The position numbers and the translations under genes were made by a program. From positions 186,001 through 250,000 of the forward strand of contig QNQO01000806.1 in NCBI GenBank assembly GCA_003290165.1: a stretch of DNA of 64,000 bases. The letters run 5' to 3'. The notes under the pieces were generated by a model. That model had not been told where the DNA came from. It made no database searches and worked only from the letters and a program-made list of their open reading frames with translations. The DNA comes from Berberis thunbergii (taxonomy: Eukaryota; Streptophyta; Magnoliopsida; Ranunculales; Berberidaceae). Below are positions 34,121-45,161 of this stretch, in pieces. Numbering within the stretch: the stretch's first letter is position 1; the number at the start of each line of letters is the position of its first letter.

Positions 34121-37100
34121 GTTTGGAGGGAGCAGTGGTGCTCAAACAAGAGGGAGGAGGATATGTTGGAAAATTCAAATTTAAGTGAGGGCATTTTCAG
34201 AAAACTAAAATTTGTGCATGACGTACTTATTGGAGGCGCACAGACTTCAATTTTTGTAGTTAACAAGGTTTGATTAGATATCAGCTTTTCGATAAAAAAA
34301 AAAACAAAAAGTGGGCAAAAGTTTCCAAACTTGAAATGGTTACCAAATTGGCATGTGGCACTATTAATTTTGTGAAGCATAAGAGAAGTGGAGAGCGTCC
34401 CGAATCTTTTGGTACGAGAAGAAAAACAAAGGAAAATGATAGGGGGCAAAATAGAAAGCAAACATGGCTCTCCTCTCCTCCTGCTGCTAAATTGAGGGCG
34501 CAAGACTGGTGCGTGTGAGCACCAGGCAGGCAAAGATCTCCTGTGGACGTAGTTGATTGATTGGAGGGAAGCCACTTGTAGTTTCTTCCAACAGGATAGG
34601 ACTATCATGCTTTTTGACGCTAACTTCAATACATTTCACACACCATTTCCATCTTAAGCAATCTCTTGCTGTTGTAAGAGAGTAGAGTATAATCAACTTA
34701 TCATCATGGGCAATCGGAATTATGCAACTTGTGAGAAAATTTACATTTGACACTTCATGATTTTTTTATACATACATAGCCTAGCCTAGGTGTTTGCAAC
34801 TTATGTAATGGATCATGGCTTAAGTTTGTCCGTGATAATGAATGATCCCCAAAGCTCAGTTTCGCAACCCCCTGTATGTAAAAATAACTTGTTTAAGAGA
34901 TTTGATTAATTGAAGAAATCTTTGATCGTCAAATGGCTTGGCAAGATCAGCCTACTTCAATTGAATCTTCATGAATTAAGAGATCCTAAGGCAATGCACA
35001 ATTTTACTCAGCTCAACACTGGGAATACTCCCTCCTCTTATGTGACAGACTAAAAATGTTACCTAAAACACCTTTCAAATTTTGGAATTTATTGTTTGGT
35101 TAGTTTCATGATGAATAAATTCTCTCAATCAGGTTCCGTACTTGATTTATCATTAATATTTCTTACTTCATCTTAAACGGATTTAGATTTCATTGTTTAT
35201 TTCTTAGAGGAAGATGATATTTGAAGCTCTCCAAAGTGAATCAGGCAGGAAACTACTGCATTGATCAGGAAGAGCACCTGGTGATATTTCTGGCGTCCTT
35301 CTTGTGGAAAATGACAGGTGAGTCTTAAACTATTAACATTGTTCGTGGCCTGACCAGTTGATCTATTATTAGAACAATTTAGTGCCTTGCAGATCTAACA
35401 TTAAAGTCAGAAGCAGAGCTGAAGATCATGGAATACATAGACCTGCCTTTCCCTCAGTTGACATTTTTCCTACAATTCATACCTCTGTAAGTTATCCCCT
35501 TTCTTTCAGACACAAGCTTGCTTTGTAAAATGATGTTTGGAATAACAAGTTTTATCATAAATGGTTGCAGGTTTGCAAGACTTTTTATACAGACAATGTT
35601 GCAGATAGCTTTGGCCAGTCAGAGACATGTCAACTATAGATTCCTGTTGGTCTTCTCCTTCTTCTCATTTTTTATGTCTGTACATTATAGACCACTCTGT
35701 TATTATATTATATCAGATCATATGGTCTAATCCTTTGTGTCTGGGAGTGTTATTTTTTTTATAAAGTACTAAATACGGTCAAGAATAGTCAAAATCTTAA
35801 CTGATATTACATAACCAAGCAACAGACAACTATCCAGTATAGAATGAAATGCAACAAATAATCAACAACACTGATTATTTGCCTACACTGACTAGGTGCG
35901 AAAGTTTTCATTGGTCTTCATCTTGAACTTTCACCTACTCCACTACAAAAATTATCACGTCAATGAATCGCTTGTTACAACAGGAAAGACCATCAAAACT
36001 ACAAGAGTAAAATATCTGACATTCAGATATGAAGGGCAATCAAAACAACGTGAAAGAAGAGTTGAGGTAGAAGATTCACACATGGGAAAGCATTATTACT
36101 TTTCCGATGGGAATTCCTTCTCAGATATAGTGATGGTTCCAGGATGTACGATGTTATGTTTATTGGGCTAATGAAAGTACTGGTGTAAGACTGCAAAGTA
36201 CAGTTTTGCTGCGATCTATAGTAATAGTTTTTGTGATATCAAAGTTCCACTGTAGTGCATTGTATATAATGTTGCTCACTGAACAGCTCAAGTCTTTTAA
36301 TTAGCAGTATTTATTATCTAAGATCGAGTAAATTAAGTGCAAGTACAACTGATCATGACAATTTGTATACTAACATTTCAGTTGTCAACTGTGTAGGATT
36401 GGTTGTTGCCACCGGATGTTCAACTGCTACATTTGTTTGAACAATATATTCTCAGCATATCCAGAACCACCCTTTACCTTGTGCAGATGACCTCAATCCA
36501 TATGTGATAATAAATATTAGAATGAAAGGAAAAGAAAATAAATCTGCCAACTCTACATCATAACTCCATTATTATGGGCCCCATTCAATATGCAATTTAT
36601 CACGAGGACTTCTTTGACTGTATCATAAATGCCAACCTCTCCTAGGCTTCCAGCACTACGATAATAATAACCGTCAGTTTTTTTATGAGTCCATAGAGAT
36701 TCATTTTTCACTCCAAAAGTGCCAAATCAACTTTCTCAAGAACTAAGGATTGTATACGAATGCTATGAAGATTACGCTAATCCTACAATAATAATACTTA
36801 AAATCCGAAATGACAAAAAAAAAAAAAAATTGGACGGAAAACTGGTGTTATGAACTACGCATGACCTCCACTGGCCATGTGTTTCTTGTTTTCTGTTTGT
36901 AATTACAAGAAAACGAGATACGAAGAAAAGAAAGATAAAAACTTGTAAACAAAACAAACAAGGTAAATTAGAATGAAATAGAGAATTATTAAAGAAGAAG
37001 AGCAGTAAAAAGGAACAAAAATGCTAGGAAATCAGGCTTTTGCAACCAGGGTGACGTGGCGTGAACTCGAGAGAATGAGGAAATCTCCAAAGAGTTTATG

Positions 37101-37525
37101 TGTATCTCGAGGTTGTAAAAAGCCTCCTCTAACAAACGTTACATCATCCTAGTTACAAAACCTGGTTCCCTAGCATCAGTCAAAAAGGAAAGAAGAAATA
37201 GGTTGCATTTTTGTCCTAGTTTCATGCTTACCTTCGAATCCGGGGAGTTAGGAATCTGTTTAATCAGAGACATATTAGGATGTGTTTGCTCTTAAAGCTA
37301 GTTATAGATCCAGATTTGAGGAAGAATGTGTTATGTTTCGCAAAATTCAGACCTAAAAAGGCAAAAACATGTCACTAGCATTTATCTGGTAGGTAAGAAG
37401 TGTAATCAAACACCTTTTTTCCGCTGATAATGCGGAAATTAGATCCTTTTCTCTCCCGAAAAAACGTAAATCAAACTGACCCTAAGATCCAAAAAGTTTG
37501 GTTCCTAGTGTGGTCAGAGTTGATC
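34121..37525. other. Unassigned region before O-methyltransferase
   Basis: Scattered short ORFs (for example 34,009-34,629 minus, which mostly overlaps the hAT element, and 35,896-36,171 plus) show no known domain or consistent splicing. I see no gene or element I can name. Confidence 0.45.
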
Positions 37526-37533
37526 TATATAAA
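37526..37533 (+). promoter_or_regulatory. TATA box of O-methyltransferase gene
   Basis: TATATAAA lies 45 bp before the start codon at 37,578. This gives a very short leader if transcription starts about 30 bp downstream. Confidence 0.6.
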
Positions 37534-37577
37534 TTATATGTAACAAGGGTAAGAATATCAAAACATAGAAAGTAATT

Positions 37578-38917
37578 ATGGGTTCCATTACTACGGACAA
37601 TCTACACTTAAACTCCACAAAAGGAGATGAAGACTGCTTGTATGCAATCCAGTTGGTGAGTGGAACAGCTCTGCCCATGGTCATGCAAACAGCAATAGAG
37701 CTTGACTTGTTTGAGATCATAGCGAAAGCTGGTAATGAAGCTAAGCTCTCCTCGCCTCAGATTGCATCTCAACTCAAGCCTAAGAATCCACAAGCACCAA
37801 AGTTGCTTGATCGTATGCTCCGTCTTCTAGCAAGTCATAATGTGTTAACATGCACCACCAAGACGTGTGTGGGTGGGGCTGTTGAAAGGTTCTATGGGTT
37901 GTCGCCTGTTGGCAAATATTTGGTTTCAGATGAAAATGGAGTTTCTTTTGCGCCTTGGGTCTTTTTGAATCAGAATAAATCTTCAATGGAAAGCTGGTAC
38001 TTGGTAGCACAAGCCAAATTCTGTTAATCTATATTCTATGGTTATATGATTTATGAATCCTCTGTTTGTTGCAGGCCCCGCCTAAAAGAGGCGATTCTTG
38101 ATGGTGGGGATGCTTTTAGCTTGGCCCATGGAGTACACGCCTTTGAGTACTTTCCGAAGCAGCCCCAGCTTGGTGAGCTCTTCAACAAAGTGATGTTCAA
38201 CAACACCACCATTACTATGAGCAAGCTTCTTGAGAAATACAAAGGGTTTGAGGAAGTAAAAGAGGTGGTTGATGTAGGTGGTGGGGTTGGCACCATGAGT
38301 GGCATCATCACTGCCAAGTATCCTTCAATCAATTGCATCAACCTAGACTTGCCTCATGTGGTGCAAAATGCACCTTCCTTCCCCAGTAACTTGCTTTTCT
38401 ATTCCCCTTCCTATATCTCACCATCTTAAACAATGAATTCACGTTATATTTATACATGTTACAGGAGTTAAACATGTTGGAGGAGACATGTTTGCCAGCA
38501 TTCCCAAAGGAGAAACCATTCTCTTGAAGGTTAGTAGTTAGTTAAGATACTTGTTATGGGAATTACATGGATAACAATCAAATACATCAACATAAAAACT
38601 CTTTCTTTATGTAGTGGGTACTACACAACTGGGATGACGAAAATTGCATAAAACTATTGAAGAAATGTCATGAAGCTCTTCCAGATAATGGGAAGATGAT
38701 CATTGTTGACGCTGTTTTACCAGAAGAACCAGAGTCAGATGCAGCAGCCAGAGGCATTTGTCAAATTGATATGATAATGATGGCATATCATCCAACAGGC
38801 ACAGAAAGAACTAAAAAAGAGTTTGAGTCCTTGGCAAGTTTAGCTGGATTTGCTGGAATTAAACTTATTTGTCCTGCTTCTATTTATTGGGTGATGGAGT
38901 TGTACAAGAAAAAGTAA
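37578..38917 (+). CDS. Caffeate-type O-methyltransferase, intact
   Basis: Four exons (37,578-37,996, 38,075-38,385, 38,465-38,529, 38,615-38,917) join in frame to 365 residues, the usual size of plant class-II, COMT-type S-adenosylmethionine-dependent O-methyltransferases. The N-terminal dimerisation domain includes YAIQLVSGTALPMVMQTAIEL. The SAM-binding motif is VVDVGGGVGT, followed by NLDLPHVV and GGDMF. The catalytic segment is KWVLHNWDDENC, whose His is the general base. The end is GIKLICPASIYWVMELYKKK. All introns are GT/AG. These cytosolic enzymes methylate phenylpropanoids, flavonoids or alkaloids; the substrate here cannot be told. The residue at the exon 2/3 junction is Arg where many relatives have Gly. 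No premature stop. The canonical start ATGGGTTC fits the family. Confidence 0.95.
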
Positions 38918-39880
38918 AACTGATAATTAGGTTTGACACTTATAATTGAATAAGAGGTGCTATATATATAGTCTACACAACTGTTGGCCGGTTCAAAGGA
39001 CTTGCATTTTAGTTTTTGATCTTTGCAACAAAGTTAAAGACCTATATGTCAAATATCTGTTTCATCTCTAAAAAGTGCGATTCCAGTGAAAAATTTTCAG
39101 CTTCCTTAAGGGGACTCTTTATCATTTTATTTAATTTTTTTTGGAAGCAGTTGTCTTCCCTCTTCGTTTCTTCTTAATCTTCGCTTTATTTCCAAGTGGT
39201 CATGAGTGAGCGGAATTTGTCAGTTGATATCGTACAAGCTCTGTGAGAGGATGTCTCTGAAATTCCTTTGGAGTGCGCAATCTTGAATGCTAATGTTGTT
39301 TGATATGCAAAAAGTTTGTAAATATCTCTTAGAAATTCTTATCTTTCCTCGTACTGAAATCACTTACAAAGTTGGGTGCAGAAGTCTTGTAGCATCACTT
39401 TGTACTAAAAACACAGACTTTGATCAATGACATGCACATGAATTTCCAATCATTCTGGTGTGCTAAATATTGCATTGATTGTCATGATACTGTAAAGCTT
39501 ATCATTATTTATCCGTATCCGCCAGATGACAGTTTATCAGCTTCAGCTAAATTTTGCATAAGCAGGTTCAAACGAGCTGAAATATCGCACGACTTTGTGG
39601 ACAATGCATGGGTTTTTCGTGTAAATCTTGATTCACTTCGTAATACCATAACACAACCACAAACTTTTTGTTTTTCATTGCTTTTCTTACCATCATATCT
39701 GCAGAAATCTTTATAACTCTACACGCCAGTATATCCTCCTCAGTTGTCAAATCGATTGGGAGCCTCCTTCCTGTATGTCGAATAACACACACATATGTTG
39801 ACAAAGAAGTAGCTGTCTGCTTCAGATATCTTGATGATCTCAAAGATACCGAAGCTGTATGGTGAGGCCCACATCCACAA
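38918..39880. other. Downstream of O-methyltransferase; no gene seen
   Basis: AT-rich sequence with the likely 3' UTR of the methyltransferase in the first 200 bp. ORFs near 39,420-39,900 on both strands overlap each other and show no family features. Confidence 0.45.
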
Positions 39881-39996
39881 GTATTAGTTCCTACCACAAG
39901 CTGTATAGGCGTTTGTGATTAAATGATTAATTGTTGAGCTGACAACAAATTATAAAACTACGTATAAAATTGCAAAACAGCCACTTACTGAAGAAT

Positions 39997-40302
39997 CAGG
40001 GCCGGCCCTTACATTAGGTGCCCAAAGCGAACTCTCCAAGTGGCACCCCCTTTATATATATATATATATATAGCATACACACACGAAAATAATAATAATA
40101 ATAATAATAAATAAATATACATTTGAAACACGAGCTGGAGCGTGATCGATGTATCTTACAACAATGAAATATTTTCACCTCGTCAATTTTTCAATTGATC
40201 TCTTGAGGTATGACATGGGTTTGCATAACGACAATTATGTAATTTTTTTTTTAACTTGGTGGCCCTGAGGTGTGGTGCCCTAGACCTAGGCCTCTTGACC
40301 TG
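39997..40302. mobile_element. Decayed hAT-like MITE
   Basis: The left end CAGGGCCGGCCCTTAC is typical of a common plant hAT MITE group. An inverted 'ggtgccctagacctaggcc' segment lies near 40,275. It includes (TA)n and (AAT)n microsatellites at 40,051-40,110. No duplication is visible. Confidence 0.4.
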
Positions 40303-40972
40303 AAAAGAATCTTAGTTCTAATTGAATGAAATGTGTTGTTAATTTCTTTAATGAAAAACAGAGTACATCTCTTCCATTTCCAAAACTGAAATTTAAAATG
40401 CAACTGTGGATGTTCTTAAAGGCGCATTACGATGTGTATGATAACTTGAAGGCATGTCAAAATGAAATGAAAATGGAGTGTTTTGAGGCATCACAATTCC
40501 ATCCCTCAAGTTTAACAATAATCTTCTTGATCAATTGGTTGTTTTCTAAACCTGACAACCCCAAAGAGGATGTAGAAGTGAGCCTGTTCTAAAGTCTTAA
40601 ACACTTCTGAAAGCCATTTCTTTGAATTTTCTGCTTTTTTAATACATCGAGATTGTCTACTCATAAGAAATCCACTTGAGGTTGAACCCAATCTTTTATT
40701 TCATATGATCCATAATTTCTGGTAGCAACAACCAACCATTAAATGTGGCACATTAACAGGTCAAGATTTATTCTCATGATGTATAGACAATTTGAAATCA
40801 GTTTTCTTACATATGGTTGTAAAAATGGTACGAAGAAGATAACATGCGAGAGTAATTTTTCATTATAAAGCAATGTAATTTATGCAAGAGGTATCCTATT
40901 GGATCTTGTCCTACAATTTAGACTATGATAAGAATACAGCTAGATAACTATAATTACAATATTCCTAAGTTG

Positions 40973-42266
40973 TGTTGATAAAGAATTGTATTGAAAATAT
41001 TGTTCTCCCTTCATTGAAATAGAATACAAGCTTATATAGAGCTAACTTTGACATAACCTAATAGAAATAGAAAACCTAACAAACTTAGGAAACCAAAATA
41101 CAATAGGAAATCTAACCAAACTTAGGAAACAAATCACTAGCCATCAGAAAGTTTCCTAACCCCATAAAACTTCTAACCCCATAAAACTTGCAACACAATA
41201 TGCTAAAATATATTTTCCTAACAATAGGATGTATTTCCTAATACTGAAAGATATTTTCCTAACAATAGGATGTATTGACTTCTATTCTCTAACACCCCCC
41301 CGCAAGCTGGACATGTAGATGCAGACGAAATGTGCAGCTTGGAGGAAACTTTAAAGTCCTATTTGGTGATGAAATCATTATCGTCGAGTCTGGACGAGTC
41401 CTGGTATTGCTCAATTCGAGTGGTATTGCTCAAGCCGAGACAACACGGATTTTGGTATTGCTCAATTCGAGTGGTATTGCTCAAGTCGAGACAACATAGA
41501 TTTTGGTATTGCTCAATTTGAGTGGTATTGCTCAATTCGAGACAACATAGAATTTGGTATTGCTCAATTCGAGACAACACATATTTTGGTATTGCTCAAT
41601 TCGAGTGGTATTGCTCAATTCGAGACAACATAGATTTTGGTATTGCTCAATTTGAGTGGTATAGCTCAATTCGAGACATAGATTTTGGTATTGCTCAATT
41701 TGAGTGGTATAGCTCAATTCGAGATAAGATATATTTTGGTATTGTTGGCCCTCCTTCCTTGATTGAATTGCAGATTGGCGGCGTGTTGCTGATATGCATG
41801 AAGTTGTTGTAGAGTGCAATTTCCCTTCAATTTAGTTGAACTTTGTTGTCGAAGATGTTTCTCCTGCTGTCATCCCTCCCCCGCCTCTTGCATAGTCGTC
41901 AGAGGCGGGGAAGAGCTTGAATCTCCAGAGTCTTAGGTCACCAAAGAAAGTAGCTCTGATACCATGTTAAAGAATTGTATTGAAAATATTGTTCTCCCTT
42001 CATTGAAATAGAATACAAGCTTATATAGAGCTAACTTTGACATAACCTAATAGAAATAGAAAACCTAACAAACTTAGGAAACCAAAATACAATAGGAAAT
42101 CTAACCAAACTTAGGAAACAAATCACTAGCCATCAGAAAGTTTCCTAACCCCATAAAACTTGCAACACAATATGCTAAAATATATTTTCCTAACAATAGG
42201 ATGTATTTCCTAATACTGAAAGATATTTTCCTAACAATAGGATGTATTGACTTCTATTATCTAACA
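40973..42266 (-). mobile_element. TRIM/LARD-type LTR element with inner minisatellite
   Basis: Near-identical LTRs lie at 40,973-41,294 and 41,965-42,266. They differ mainly by a repeated 'cataaaacttctaacccc'-type segment present only in the left copy, and both end CTAACA. AGCTCTGATACCA at 41,952-41,964 is the complement of a methionine-tRNA primer-binding site touching the right LTR. A C-run at 41,295-41,303 is the complement of a polypurine tract touching the left LTR, so the element is on the minus strand. The about 670-bp interior has no pol and contains a tandem repeat. High LTR identity suggests recent insertion. Confidence 0.85.
41402..41745. repeat. Minisatellite inside the TRIM element
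   Basis: About six units of roughly 55-60 bp are built from 'tggtattgctcaattcgagt' and 'gagacaacatagattttggt', with deletions in the later units. All are in the same orientation. Open frames on both strands follow from the repeat length and do not indicate a protein. Confidence 0.85.
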
Positions 42267-42279
42267 TGTCAAGCTATCC

Positions 42280-43800
42280 CTATGTCATAGGAGAATCAAG
42301 TTGGTGAGTGAATATCAAGAACTCCCAACTTGTACAACATACCATTGAAAGCTTATTTTCCTAATGGCATTGTGAGCATGTCCGCTACCTGTTGTGATGA
42401 GGCTATGTGCTTGGTGTCAATTGAACCATTTTGGATTATTTTTTTCTCTAATGAAGTGGCAATCTAATTCAATGTGCCTCATTCTCTTATGAAATACATG
42501 GTTGGCCGCTATGTGCAAAGCAACTTGATTGTTGCCTCCGGATGTGGCACCTGTAGATCTTGCAACAAGCTGTGCAACCAAGTGAGTTCATAACAAGTAC
42601 CCACTATGGTTCGATACTCAGCTTCTTTTAAAGAAAAAGAGACAATTTCTGTCTCTTTCTCCTCCAAGAGATCGAAGTTCCTAGAAAGACCCAATAACCA
42701 GTTCTTGACCTCCCAAATAGTAGGACAACAAGCACAATCAGAATCAAAAGAATTTTGAGCTGAAAAGAAAAGATCTCGTCTGAGAGAACTTTTAAGATAC
42801 TTCAAAGTATGGAGTGTGGCATCCCAATGCGGCTTCCTTGGCTCATGCGTAAACCTGCTAACGACATGAACTGCATATGTAATATCAGGCTTAGTGATGG
42901 TCAAATAGATTACATGACCTACAAACCTTCTATATTGTTGTGGATCTACAAGTAGTTAACCTGTGTCTGACAATTTGAGGTTTTGTTCCATAGGAAAGCA
43001 AATTGGTCTTTTTCCTCATAAACCTCAAATCTTCAAGAATTTCAAGGGCATACTTCCTCTAAGAAATTGCAATACCTTTCTTGGAGCGAGATACCTTAAT
43101 TCCTAAAAAGAATTTCAGATCCCCAACATCCTTGATGCAGAAAGTGGTTATGGAGACACCGTTTGAGAGTATTGATATCACCCAAGTCAATTCTTGTAAT
43201 CAATATATCATCAACATAAATCAAAAGAGTAGTGAGTGGCTTCCCTTTTTTACGTGTAAAGAGAGAGTAATCAGTTCTGGATTGAATGAAACCAGTAGCT
43301 CGTATGGCATTAGAGAATTTAACAAATCATTGGCGAGAAGCTTGTTTTAGGCCATATAGCGACTTGTTGAGGCAGCATATACCATATTCTCCCCTGGAGC
43401 CGGAGACCAAGAGGTGGGAGCATATACATTTCTTCATGGAGATCACCATGAAGAAAAGCAATGTGAACATCGAGTTGGTGAAGATACCAAGATTGAGCGG
43501 TAACAATGGCAAGGAGACAATGAATTGTGATCATCTTGGCTATGGGAGAGAAGGTATCATGCAATCAATACCCTTAGTCTGAGTGTACCCTTTAGCAACT
43601 AAATGAGCCTTATACCGCTCGATGGAACCATCCGAGCAATGTTTGATCTTGTAAACCCACCGACAGCCAATTGGTTCCTTGCCAGGAAGAAGAGGAGTGA
43701 GAGTCCATGTGTGATTCAATTCTACGGCTTGGAGTTCAAAGAGCATCACTTGTTGCAATTTGGATCAGAGGCAGCATTAACATAAGTGTGAGGCTCTACA
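42280..43800 (-). pseudogene. Decayed Copia pol (RT and RNase H)
   Basis: Minus-strand pieces in order: about 43,758-43,540 ([20 protein letters not shown] then VAKGYTQ, start of Ty1/Copia reverse transcriptase), 43,564-43,319 (QLDVHIAFLHGDLHEEMYM), and 42,904-42,509 (KPDITYAVHVVSRF, RNase H side). The end near 42,350 reads a degenerate ADMLT motif. Frames are shifted several times. It runs straight into the LTR at 42,266, which could be its own 3' LTR. Integrase and gag are missing. Confidence 0.85.
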
Positions 43801-45161
43801 CTACGACCAATGTTGTAGATAAAACAAGATGAGATGGTTAGTACCGATGGTAAAAAATAAAGTTGCATAGTGAACAGCGAGTACCTGATGAGTGAACTTG
43901 AGACAAATACTCCAATTGGATGGATGGTGGCAGCATGACAACATAATCCTGGATGTGGCTAGGCAAAGTTTTAGTGCAGTCTTACTATTGAAGAAGCAGT
44001 ACAGGTGATGATGAGAAGACGGGGCTGGGCGAAGTGGGGAACATTGGTGGGGGACTGTCGAGTAAAAATGGGAAACTATCGGATGAATGTGGGGGTGTGG
44101 TCAGTATAGGAAGGGAGGTCCGTTGTCACGAGAAATTTTTTAAACATTTCTTAAAACCAAAAATAAATAAATAACAAAGTTCAAAAAGTATGACGATTGT
44201 TACCAATTTTGAAGTAAAAAAAATCTTAACGAGGAAACTCCTGACGATATTCGCACCACAAATAAACCTCCAACAATGCCGCTCAAAAACTCTGTAACCT
44301 GAAAAAGGCTAATTGGCTATGTTCCAATAAAAAAGTGCCTAATAAGCATAAACTTACTTGGATAGACGATGTAGTTGGTATGCATATCTTCATCTCTAGT
44401 AAATAAAATAAGTTACATAAACTACATACACAAGAAAACAACAATTCAAAGACATGTAGTTCCTTAATGAGGCAAGCATGTCCCTCTAATAAGTTGTACC
44501 ATACTTAAAGTAAATATATTTTTACCATTGTGAGGTTGACCATGGTAAGTCTAACATGCAGAAACGTTAGTAGATTTACCATCCTGCACGAAATGGTGAT
44601 AAACAAATTGATTTAATTTCTAAATTTATTCGTATTTAACATAAATAAAATTTAATAGGTATTTGAATACTAGTATGAGAAATTTACTTTCAAGAAAATA
44701 CAAATCATAAGTGTAATTCACCATTTATTGAATTATAACAAATACATATTTTACCTTAAGGAAGACATGTATTTCTAATTCAATGATTGAATGAACATTC
44801 AATTTCTTCCCTTAAGGCAATCATCCATATATATTAACAGAGTAATATTCACACTAGGGTAAACTTTATGTTTTCATAATTGCACATTTTGCTTATTTTC
44901 ACCAATCAAACTTTCCTCATGTGTCGAACACACCTCACTCAAGTGTCTCCGTTGCATTCGAAAACCATTCGGTGTCCCATGTGGGGTACCACGTCGAGGG
45001 TCATTCATCTCATCCAAAGTTTGATCCATGGCAAATATATTATTATACATACATCTGAACTCATATGAGACATTGTACCCAGTATGCAAGAAAATTCACA
45101 TATTAAATCATATACCAAGTATACAAATGTTTGTATACTAAATCACACTTTTTACATGTTT

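Noticed and set aside
34009..34629. 206-codon minus-strand ORF as a host gene
   Set aside because: Part lies in hAT element 2; the rest shows no family features and no consistent introns.
39880..39950. Another Gypsy LTR remnant ('gtgattaaatgattaattgt')
   Set aside because: The match to the LTR end near 57.58 kb is short and lacks the terminus, so it was not listed as a feature.
41402..41745. CRISPR-like array (regular repeats)
   Set aside because: Units are direct tandem repeats without unique spacers, inside an LTR element of a plant genome.
41522..41819. Overlapping ORFs on both strands as coding
   Set aside because: They arise from the minisatellite, whose unit has no stops in several frames.
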